Positions 47,231 through 55,285 of a DNA stretch of 64,000 bases are shown one piece after another (position 1 is the stretch's first letter; the number at the start of each line of letters is the position of its first letter). The DNA comes from Nitrospirales bacterium (GTDB taxonomy: Bacteria > Nitrospirota > Nitrospiria > Nitrospirales > UBA8639), in the NCBI GenBank assembly GCA_031315915.1, contig JALDRK010000001.1, positions 186,001 through 250,000 of the forward strand, written 5' to 3'. The translations under genes were made by a program, and so were the position numbers. A model generated the notes under the pieces. That model did not search any database. It was not told the origin of the DNA and worked only from the letters and a program-made list of their open reading frames with translations.

Positions 47231-49317
47231 TGGATTTCCGCATCGCCGACACCTTCACTGATAGTCTATGTCGCCTGACCGGCGACGAGCAGAAGGCCGT
47301 CAAAACGACCGCCTTTGACTTGCAGCTCAATCCGGCTAACCCAGGAATGAGTTTTCACAAACTGGACAAGGCCAAAGATAAAAACTTTTGGTCGGTGCGG
47401 GTCAGCCGTGATATTCGGCTGATCGTTCACAAGACCCAAAACAGCCTTCTGCTCTGCTATGTCGATCATCACGATAAAGCGTATGACTGGGCCGAGCGAC
47501 GGAAACTGGAAACCCATCCCAAGACCGGGGCGGCTCAGTTAATAGAGGTGCGCGAGACCGTCCAAGAAATCGTCGTCCCCAAATATGTGGAGATGATCGA
47601 ACCGGCACAGGCTACATCCCCTCTGTTTGCCAATCTTTCAGATGATGATTTGTTGAGTTACGGCGTCCCACTAGAATGGCTGAGCGATGTGCGTCAGGCC
47701 ACAGATGACACACTCCTTGTTCTTACTGATCATTTGCCCAGCGAGGCCGCGGAAGCCCTCCTAGAACTAGCGACGGGCGGAAAACCTCGCCTCCCGCAAA
47801 CGATCTCCGCGGTTGTTAGTCCTTTCGACCATCCCGACGCCCAACGTCGGTTCCGTATCATGAGCAACCTCGAAGAGTTGCAGCGGGCATTGGAATTTCC
47901 TTGGGACAAATGGACGATCTTCCTCCATCCGGAGCAGCGACAATGGGTGGAGCGGGACTACACAGGGCCGGCCCGAGTTTCCGGATCGGCGGGGACCGGC
48001 AAAACCATCGTGGCTCTGCATCGGGCGGCTTTCCTGGCCCGAACCAATCCCGATGTCAGAGTGTTGCTCACGACCTTTTCGGAAACCCTGGCTAATGCAC
48101 TCTGGACCCAACTTAAACGGTTGGTGGCTCATGAACCACGGTTGGCGGAACGTATCGATGTGTATGACATTAACGGGATCGGCCGGCGTCTCTACACGGC
48201 TCACTTTGGTGAGGTGAATCTTGTCCCCCGCGAGACCCTCACGGATCTACTTTCAAGAGCGTCGGCGGAGGTGGGCAACCATAAGTTCAGCCTCCATTTT
48301 CTTAGGACGGAATGGGAGCAGGTGGTTGATGCCTGGCAGCTAGAGAATTGGGAAGCCTACCGCGATGTCGCGCGCCTGGGGCGTAAAACACGACTTCCCG
48401 AAACGCAGCGGGTGACTCTTTGGGCTATATTCGAGAAAGTGCGCTCGGGAATGGCAGCCAAGAGTCTGATTACTTATGCAGGATTATTCACCCGATTGGC
48501 TACTGCCATGGCTCAGACGAGGTATCCGCCCTTTGACTTTGCGGTGGTCGACGAAGCACAGGATATGACGGTTTCGCACTTGCGGTTCTTTGCCGCTCTC
48601 GGTGGGATTCGTCCCAATGCCTTGTTCTTTGCGGGAGACTTGGGGCAGCGGATCTTTCAACAGCCGTTTTCCTGGAAAGGGTTGGGCGTGGATATTCGTG
48701 GTCGTTCCCGGACCCTACGGGTCAATTACCGCACATCCCACCAAATCCGGATGCAGGCTGATCGACTGTTGGGACCTGAAGTCTCTGATGTGGATGGCAA
48801 TACTGAAGAACGCCGGGGCACGGTGTCGGTTTTCAACGGACCGTTACCGTCCATTCGGGTTCTGGCCACCCCAGAAGAGGAAATGCAGACCGTCCAATCC
48901 TGGTTGCTGGAACGCCAGACAGAGGGAGTTGCCCCTCATGAAATCGGGGTCTTTGTCCGGTCGGATGCGGAGTTGGGCCGGGCTCAAGCTGCCGTCACGG
49001 CGACTGGGCTACCGTTCAAGATTCTGGATGAACATGTGAAAACGACCAGCGGTCACGTGTCGATCAGCACCATGCATCTGGCCAAAGGCTTGGAATTTCG
49101 GGCAGTGGCGGTGATGGGGTGTGACGATGAAGTAATTCCTCTCCAAGAACGGATTGAAACCGTGGCGGATGACGCGGACCTGGAAGAGGTCTACAATACT
49201 GAACGGCATTTGCTCTACGTGGCTTGCACCCGCGCAAGAGATCATTTGTTGGTGACGAGCGGTGCCCCGGCCTCGGAATTCCTTGACGATCTAAAGAGTG
49301 AGTATTTCTTTCCATAA
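47230..49317 (+). CDS. RelE-like domain fused to UvrD/Rep-type SF1 helicase
   Basis: 695 residues. Residues ~1-90 resemble a RelE/ParE-type fold (FRIADTFTDSLCRL, FWSVRVSRDIRLIVHKT, LLCYVDHHDKAYDWAERR). From ~215 a UvrD-like helicase follows: Walker A SGSAGTGKT (~252), DEAQD (~439), AGDLGQRIFQ, LRVNYRTSHQIR, TMHLAKGLEFRAVAVMG and LLYVACTRARDHLLVT. The helicase lacks a visible nuclease domain. Its ATG overlaps the stop of the PIN gene, making it the sixth gene of the operon. Whether the RelE-like part retains RNase activity cannot be told from sequence. Confidence 0.88.
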   Translation: MDFRIADTFTDSLCRLTGDEQKAVKTTAFDLQLNPANPGMSFHKLDKAKDKNFWSVRVSRDIRLIVHKTQNSLLLCYVDHHDKAYDWAERRKLETHPKTGAAQLIEVRETVQEIVVPKYVEMIEPAQATSPLFANLSDDDLLSYGVPLEWLSDVRQATDDTLLVLTDHLPSEAAEALLELATGGKPRLPQTISAVVSPFDHPDAQRRFRIMSNLEELQRALEFPWDKWTIFLHPEQRQWVERDYTGPARVSGSAGTGKTIVALHRAAFLARTNPDVRVLLTTFSETLANALWTQLKRLVAHEPRLAERIDVYDINGIGRRLYTAHFGEVNLVPRETLTDLLSRASAEVGNHKFSLHFLRTEWEQVVDAWQLENWEAYRDVARLGRKTRLPETQRVTLWAIFEKVRSGMAAKSLITYAGLFTRLATAMAQTRYPPFDFAVVDEAQDMTVSHLRFFAALGGIRPNALFFAGDLGQRIFQQPFSWKGLGVDIRGRSRTLRVNYRTSHQIRMQADRLLGPEVSDVDGNTEERRGTVSVFNGPLPSIRVLATPEEEMQTVQSWLLERQTEGVAPHEIGVFVRSDAELGRAQAAVTATGLPFKILDEHVKTTSGHVSISTMHLAKGLEFRAVAVMGCDDEVIPLQERIETVADDADLEEVYNTERHLLYVACTRARDHLLVTSGAPASEFLDDLKSEYFFP

Positions 49318-49419
49318 CATCTGAGATTAGGCTTCCCCGAAATAGGCGGGCGCATCAAAGACCAATTGAAAAAAATCAATATGCCAAGTCTTGTTGGATT
49401 GGCTCATGCTCCGCTTCCC

Positions 49420-50244
49420 CTAAATCTGAGGAAGAACCTGATACCATCCATTTTGTTCGATAAGCTGGACCCGAGTCTCAAACAGGTCTGAAAGCCGTTC
49501 CGCCGTCAAAATCTCGGCCTTCGGACCGTCTCCCACGACCTCTCCATGTTTCAGCAAAACTACCCGATCGATTTCCGGAGGAATTTCATGGAGATGATGG
49601 GTCACAAGAACGAGCGTATGCCCTTCCTGCATATAGGCCCTCATGGAGGCGAGATACCGAAAACATCCCTGAATATCCAGACCCGTCGTCGGTTCATCCA
49701 AGATCAAGGCCGCGGGATTGTGCACTAAAGCCCGACCCAGAAGAACGCGGCGTTGTTCTCCGAGCGACATTTCTCCAAAGAGTCTCTCGGTTAAATACTC
49801 GACTCCCACCATTTTCATCACATCATAACTTTTGGCCCTTTGAGTCACACTAATATGATGATGCGCGTATAAGTCGTAACTGGCAAAGAAGCCGGACAGG
49901 ACTACCTCCAATCCACTGGCATGCCCGGGATACTCCCCTTGTAATTCCGCTGAAAGTATTCCAAGCTTCGCCCGAAGATCCCAAACGTTCCATGTATCCT
50001 CTCCCATGAGGCGAAGAATCGTCTGAGGTCGCTCGACCGGATAGAGATCTCGAGACAATAATTTCAAGAACGTGGATTTCCCTGATCCGTTCGGTCCCAG
50101 AATCACGGTATGACACCCGATGGAAATCGCAAGAGAGAGGTCTCGAAACACACAATACGCTTCTCTGAACACCTTGGCATTCCTAATTTCAACGAGAAAC
50201 CCGTCGCTGTGTTCGCCTGCTTTATCCACGATAAGGTTTGCCAT
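49420..50244 (-). CDS. ABC transporter-type ATPase (ModF/YlmA-like), stand-alone
   Basis: 274 residues from an ATG with AAGGA at the right distance (the open frame extends 26 codons further). Walker A LGPNGSGKST, Q-loop in LSAELQGEYP, signature MSLGEQRRVLLGRAL, Walker B ALILDEPTTGLD and switch His VTHHLHEIPPEIDRVV are all present. The helical segment resembles ATPases of the YlmA/ModF group related to metal-chelate importers. No permease lies next to it, so its membrane partner or an alternative soluble role is unknown. Confidence 0.82.
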   Translation of the reverse strand: MANLIVDKAGEHSDGFLVEIRNAKVFREAYCVFRDLSLAISIGCHTVILGPNGSGKSTFLKLLSRDLYPVERPQTILRLMGEDTWNVWDLRAKLGILSAELQGEYPGHASGLEVVLSGFFASYDLYAHHHISVTQRAKSYDVMKMVGVEYLTERLFGEMSLGEQRRVLLGRALVHNPAALILDEPTTGLDIQGCFRYLASMRAYMQEGHTLVLVTHHLHEIPPEIDRVVLLKHGEVVGDGPKAEILTAERLSDLFETRVQLIEQNGWYQVLPQI

Positions 50245-50532
50245 TTTTTTCCTTGAGGTTTTGGGGCATTCACCAGGTTGCCGGGTTGAACTTATAAGAT
50301 ACTTTCCACTCTTCACGAGCAATCTCCTTCAACTTTTCATTTCCCAATAAATCTATCCCACATGATGATAACTGAGACACATCTTATACGTACCCCAGAC
50401 GATTTGTACCTCTAGGAATGCAACCTCTAGAAAAAATAGCTCACAATTACTTACTCGAAACTCGCTAGCTTAGACTCCTCGACATGCCGGCATACCTGTT
50501 GTTACATAAAGTTTCACAGAGATTTTTTTCAC

Positions 50533-51133
50533 GAGGCATCATCAAAAGGTGTGTAAATTAGGAGAGAGGCGGTATATCCTCTCGGGTGACGAAACCCACC
50601 GGGGAAACCCCGGCCAACAAAAGGAGGCACCGCCATGAGGAAGCAGAGCACGCCAAAGATCACTGAATCAAGCCCAACGTTAGAGACGTGGCTTCGAGCC
50701 CATGGGCAACAGTTCATTCAACACGTGTTGGAAGAAGAAGTGACAGACTGGCTCGGGTGGCAGAAATCCGTTCGGCGAAGGGGTTTCGGTCAGACTGCTG
50801 GATACCAGAATGGCTATGACAAACCGCGGCGGCTCACGTTGAGTTGCGGAACAATCACGGTGCGGCGTCCGAGAGTCCGGGAGTGCGATGAACGGTTAGT
50901 CAGTCGCCTCTTCCCTTTCTTCAAGCGGAAAAGTGTGGCCGTGGATCATCTCTTGCCCGAGTTGTATCTGCAGGGGTTGGAAAATGTTGATGGTCGCCGA
51001 ACGGACCTTCCGTCGGGTGAAGCATCCAGAGTTGATGGTCGACATGTATCGCGGGAAGAAATTTATAGATGGAAAACTGCTAAAAACCGGCGTCGCCGAC
51101 TAATTCTTTTTCCACACTATTTGACGGAACCCC
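50533..51133 (+). mobile_element. Internally deleted IS256-family element (601 bp) with intact ends
   Basis: Imperfect terminal inverted repeats start GAGGCATCATCAAAAGGTGT on the left and GGGGTTCCGTCAAATAGTGT on the complement of the right end, with about 17 of 25 positions equal. Flanks are a perfect 9-bp duplication, TTTTTTCAC, at 50524-50532 and 51134-51142, as expected for IS256-family insertion. Inside, the transposase N-terminus is joined directly to its C-terminus, so most of the catalytic domain is missing. The copy cannot move alone but could be mobilised in trans. Confidence 0.85.
50635..51103 (+). pseudogene. Deleted IS256-family transposase
   Basis: An AGGAGG site precedes the ATG. 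Residues 1-115 carry IS256 N-terminal features (YQNGYDKPRRLTLSCGTITVRRPRV, in two parts, and HLLPELYLQGL). Then, from about 50984 in another frame, the C-terminal tail of the family appears (AERTFRRVKHPELMVDMYRG, KKFIDG) and stops at 51103. The central DDE catalytic region, roughly 800 bases in a full element, is absent. Confidence 0.8.
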
Positions 51134-51239
51134 TTTTTTCACCGAAGGTGAATGACAACTTTTTTGAATCAATCCCAAAGTTGGTTGAAATTCTCCCGGA
51201 CTCCCATGTTGATGTTAGACTACCTTCGACGCGATGGCC

Positions 51240-51752
51240 CTATTGATGTTCAAATCCCATTGCAGGGCTGCCCACAACTTGGACAGATGCCGATAGCTCA
51301 CGCGTCGCAGGCGCGGCTCGATATCCAACCAGGCCACCGCTAACCAGCCGTGCCGCTAGGAGTTCATCCAGAGAGCAACTTTGTCGCAGCGTTCGGCCAC
51401 TGCCGCATTGATAGACTCCAGACAATTGATGAACTTGAATGATTTTCCCAAAAGGGGGATCACCCCCAGCCGATGCAGTGTCAGGGTCTCGTTAAGCCCT
51501 TCGGTCAGACTTCGGGCCGCCGACTGGTTCCGTTTCTTGCAGTCCCGGTGAAGCTGGACCAACGCCTAAAGTACAGACCTCCTCATCGAGAACCTCCCGC
51601 ACATGCATCAACCCCAAGGGAATGAGCGCCCGAATACACTCCACCTTACTGTCCACTTCAAAACCTTTATACTGGTCTGGCCGCAGCACCGACGAGGCTC
51701 CCAGGCATTTCGCTTTCTTGCTTTCCGTTTTCCTTTTCGCAATACTACTCAT
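51240..51752 (-). pseudogene. Second, unrelated IS256-type transposase remnant
   Basis: On the minus strand an N-terminal piece (ECIRALIPLGLMHVREVLDEEV) is joined to a C-terminal piece in another frame (QSAARSLTEGLNETLTLHRLG, FINCLESINAAVAERCDKVALW). An in-frame TAG then interrupts it before WLAVAWLDIEPRLRRVSYRHLS. The middle is deleted and the end near 51240 is truncated. It differs in sequence from the element at 50533, so two transposon types decayed here. Confidence 0.75.
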
Positions 51753-51871
51753 GAAGTAGCTTCTTTCTTGAAGTACAGGGATGACATCCTTGCTCGAACG
51801 CCATCTCATCATAGGAGCGGAAGCTGCTTCAAATTTTCACTAACTTTAGCACTCTCTCGACTGCAGAACAG

Positions 51872-53992
51872 ATGAATAATAAGCTGAAAACACCGGCAAA
51901 TCGCTATATTGCTGTTAATAATGCCATTCGAGCTGTATATAACTTTGATCAAAAGGACCCATCTGTGTTTGGAACCAGTAGGGTTGCATCGCTTTTCAAT
52001 GCGGCACAATATGCAAGAGCGGCTTATGATTTACGAAGTTCAGGTAAAATTGTTTCAACCCCTAAGCTCATAGAAAGCTACTTTTCCGATGTGCCCAAAC
52101 CATTTTTTTTATTTGAGTTAGACGAGAGTAAATTAAGCCATTTCATTAAGCTATATGGTCCTGACACCATGCGAGCAAATATTATAAGTGCCAACCTTAC
52201 AGAGAACGATTATTGGCCTCTGGTCACCGGTGGTGCATGTATCCTTGAAACATGGGGCACCAGATTATTGGATAAACCAATCTTAAAAAATAATCCTGGG
52301 CTACGAAGAGAAGTATTACTTTTTCTTCTTCAAAATGCCCCATATTATTCTCATGTGACTGGAACAATGATAGCTGGGTCTACGGCAGAATATTCACTTA
52401 TGTATGATGAGACTTTCCCCTGGTTTTTGACCGTGTACGATTTAGGCAAAAAACCTGGGTTAACCCAAAAAGAATGGAATGTCGGAATAGCTGAAGAGAT
52501 GTGCAAAGAATTCTATGATGAAATTTATGCCGCAACACAAAGAAGAGCAACAATGGTGTCTGGCAACGGGTTGAAAATATTAAGATTGCCATTTGCTGAT
52601 TTGCGGCTTGAAAAAGAAGGACATTTACAGTCTTGGTTCTTAGAATACAGAGCTAATTTACCTCCTGAATTTAAAGAATTTTTGCCAAAAAATTACCATG
52701 GTGATAGTTTTTTGGGTGCTCATGTGCGTTATACATATGTAGGCCCACAAATCTTGAATATCGTAAAAAAGCGAATCGCTGCTATTGGTGTAGATTTAAA
52801 TAAATTTGATTTACATGTAAGAACCAAACAAGACGACCACTTAACAGAGGGAAAACGAATAAATAGAATTTTACTAAAAGGGATTCGAGGAGAAGATACA
52901 GGTTTTCTGGAAAAGTATTCTAATATATGTGATGTAGCGATCTATAATTGGCATATGCACAATTGGCATAAAACCCAAAATGGGTTTATTGGATTTACAG
53001 ACTTATCTTTCAAAGGAAACATCGTTCATGACACAATAAATTTAGCTACAGGTCATAATAGTGATCCAAAGCATGAGGAGGATTTGTGGGACTTGTTAAA
53101 CTCTCCCTTGAGGCTACATAAAGGCAATATCGATCAACACTTCGAATATCTAGATAAATATTTAAAGCCGGTTTATATATATGAAGAAATAGCTTCTCAA
53201 ATAATTGGATTAGAAAAGAGGATTCAAAAGCTTGAAATGAAAATAGATACTATTTTTGTGCATGCCCAGGGAAGGGGAATAATAAGAGATATCTTGGAAG
53301 AGTTTGCATTTGAAAATTGCAATGGCTCAAAAAAAACGATTGCTATTCATTCTTCGATTATCGCAGAGGCTTTTAAAAATAAAAAGGTCTCAGCAGAACT
53401 AAAAAACCATTTTCATAAACTTGAGAAAAGGTATGGCAAGAGAAGCCAAGTTGCAAAAGTGTCTTGTTCTTTCGAATTTTTCAAAAGGCTGAGCAATGAA
53501 TTGACTATCGAGGTTGATGGCGAAATTATTCGGATAAGTTTACCCATGGAGGATAAATACTCTGGCTTATTGAAAATTCTAGCAAATGAACTAAATAATG
53601 AGGTTATTGAATATGAGCACCAGGCAAATGCTGAAAAGATTGCCTTGACTCAATTACAAAAGGAAGATGAGCAAATAATCAAACACGGGCATGATATTTC
53701 GTTTCATGATATAGATTTGTCGAATACGAAACCCACTCTTTTCCCATTAAGAGACAATATGGTTTTTGGGCATGCGGTCCAATTGTCTTTTGATTCCAAC
53801 ATTAGTGACTTTATAATGGATGCCCAAAAAATCGAAGATAGTAATTCTTCGTTGGAAAAGAAACGAAGACAGTTAATACAGGCAATGCAGCAAGTTTTGC
53901 CAATTATAAAAACATATATCCGGATAATGATGGGGATTACCAACCAGCCCCTTCCGCTAAATTTTAATAAAAAAACATATCAGCCAACATAA
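51872..53992 (+). CDS. 706-residue orphan protein, AT-rich, function unknown
   Basis: No family recognised. The gene is intact and clearly more AT-rich than neighbouring genes, with different codon use, indicating recent acquisition. It has no signal peptide or membrane segment. Notable segments are a YNWHMHNWHK His/Trp cluster near the middle, a coiled-coil-like stretch around residues 440-465 (IIGLEKRIQKLEMKIDTIF), and a C-terminal helical part (SLEKKRRQLIQAMQQVLP). A hairpin terminator follows the stop, so it is monocistronic. Position amid IS debris and next to a restriction operon suggests cargo, perhaps defence-related, but that is inference only. Confidence 0.6.
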   Translation: MNNKLKTPANRYIAVNNAIRAVYNFDQKDPSVFGTSRVASLFNAAQYARAAYDLRSSGKIVSTPKLIESYFSDVPKPFFLFELDESKLSHFIKLYGPDTMRANIISANLTENDYWPLVTGGACILETWGTRLLDKPILKNNPGLRREVLLFLLQNAPYYSHVTGTMIAGSTAEYSLMYDETFPWFLTVYDLGKKPGLTQKEWNVGIAEEMCKEFYDEIYAATQRRATMVSGNGLKILRLPFADLRLEKEGHLQSWFLEYRANLPPEFKEFLPKNYHGDSFLGAHVRYTYVGPQILNIVKKRIAAIGVDLNKFDLHVRTKQDDHLTEGKRINRILLKGIRGEDTGFLEKYSNICDVAIYNWHMHNWHKTQNGFIGFTDLSFKGNIVHDTINLATGHNSDPKHEEDLWDLLNSPLRLHKGNIDQHFEYLDKYLKPVYIYEEIASQIIGLEKRIQKLEMKIDTIFVHAQGRGIIRDILEEFAFENCNGSKKTIAIHSSIIAEAFKNKKVSAELKNHFHKLEKRYGKRSQVAKVSCSFEFFKRLSNELTIEVDGEIIRISLPMEDKYSGLLKILANELNNEVIEYEHQANAEKIALTQLQKEDEQIIKHGHDISFHDIDLSNTKPTLFPLRDNMVFGHAVQLSFDSNISDFIMDAQKIEDSNSSLEKKRRQLIQAMQQVLPIIKTYIRIMMGITNQPLPLNFNKKTYQPT

Positions 53993-53994
53993 CT

Positions 53995-54014
53995 ATAGGG
54001 AATCCCCTATTTTT
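53995..54014 (+). terminator. Rho-independent terminator after the 706-residue gene
   Basis: ATAGGG-AATC-CCCTAT is a perfect 6-bp stem with a 4-base loop followed by a run of T (54010-54014), starting 3 bases after the stop codon. Short stem, but position and T tract fit. Confidence 0.55.
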
Positions 54015-54172
54015 GCCTGGAAGTCACATGGCAGGGTGAAGTGTAAGCTTCCCCGTCAAGCGGACAGTGACGCCAAGAAGCGTCTTGAGGCTGGGTGGGG
54101 GAAGAGGTGAAAAACATGAAAACCGGTTGGTGCAGGTATTACATGAACGATTAGGTTATGGAGAGAAGATAG

Positions 54173-54848
54173 ATGAAGATAGGAATGCTAACAATTGGGC
54201 AATCTCCTAGAGATGATATAATTCCTGAAATTCGAGAAGTTTTGGGTTCCGAAGTTGATATAGTTGAAAAAGGTGTATTGGATGGACTCCGTCTGAAAGA
54301 AATAGACGATTTTTACTCAAGAAAAAGTGATCCCATCCTTATAACAAGGATGAATGATGGCACAGAAGTCAAAATCACTAAAAATCACGTAATAGCCAGG
54401 ATAAAGGACTGTATATTGGAACTTGAAGCCAAAGGGGTAGAAATCTCAATACTTTTGTGCACAGAAGATTTTTCAGAAATTAAATCCAAGAAGATACTGC
54501 TGCAACCAGGTAGACTATTGAAGAGCATGGTCAAAGCCATACTAAATAAAGGAAAATTGGGTGTAATAATTCCCTCCTTCGATCAAATTCAAGACATTAA
54601 AAAAAAAATGGCGTAGTACTGATTTTGCTGTGGTTGCGGGAGCAGTTTCTCCCTATACCGGAACAGAGAAGGAAATAATCGAAATAGCAAATAGGTTTAG
54701 AAATCTTAAAGTGGATATGGTAATTCTGGATTGTATTGGCTTCAACAAAATGACAAAAGCCGTATTCAGAGAAATAACCCAAAAGCCTGTCCTCCTACCA
54801 AGGACAATTATAGGAAGAATTGCAAGAGAAATCATAGAGACCAGATAA
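54173..54848 (+). CDS. AroM family protein (frameshift at an A10 tract)
   Basis: The N-terminal ORF (MLTIGQSPRDDIIPEI, EKGVLDGL, LLCTEDF) and a second ORF (AVVAGAVSPYTGTEKEI, VDMVILDCIGFNKMTKAVF, KPVLLPRTIIGRI) together match AroM, a family of unknown biochemical role. The frame changes at ten A residues (54599-54608). With nine, the protein continues KKKWRSTDFAVVAGAV to ~224 residues. A homopolymer this long can be a sequencing error, a phase-variable tract or a transcript-slippage site. It is AT-rich and lies among IS remnants, away from any shikimate gene. Confidence 0.7.
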
Positions 54849-54961
54849 AATGGCTCTTCGCATACTCGAGTGGAGAGTTGAACCTCATTCATTGAACAGG
54901 AAAACTCGGGTGATAAGTGAGAACTTCTTCGATATATTCCCTTCAACGAAAGGAGCAGAAA

Positions 54962-55063
54962 ATGGCAAAGCGTACCCGACGAAATAATCACTCTCCGGCT
55001 TTTAAGGAAAAAGTGGCCTGTCTGGTTGTAGACAGCACTTTGGTAATTCTTTCAAAAATTTAA
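54962..55063 (+). pseudogene. IS3-type OrfA N-terminal remnant
   Basis: The first ~23 residues (MAKRTRRNNHSPAFKEKVA) match the start of IS3-family OrfA proteins, with a GGAGC site upstream. Homology ends abruptly after CLVV and the frame stops 10 codons later. The rest of the gap 54849-55273 shows no gene. Confidence 0.6.
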
Positions 55064-55285
55064 AGATTTTGGGGTTTACAGTTCATTTACCTGATGGCTG
55101 TCGATGCCGTTGAGAGAGTCGTGATTGGGGTGGGAGAAGACAAGTTTAGATTCGAGATACTGCAATCAGCACCTTGTTTGAACCACTTGGCTTGAGTGTC
55201 ACCTACGCACAGACTCCCATCCTGCTTGAATATTGTTGAGTAATAAATGTACCTCTGCTTCGTAGAGGTCTAATTGGAAACAACA

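Noticed and set aside
38433..49317. BREX or DISARM system
   Set aside because: No PglZ, BrxC, BrxL, DrmA, DrmB or phospholipase-D gene is present; the Res/Mod pair is type III-like.
53993..54172. IS end near the sequence CTTCCCCGTCAAGCGGACAG
   Set aside because: It resembles some IS termini, but no partner repeat or target duplication could be found.
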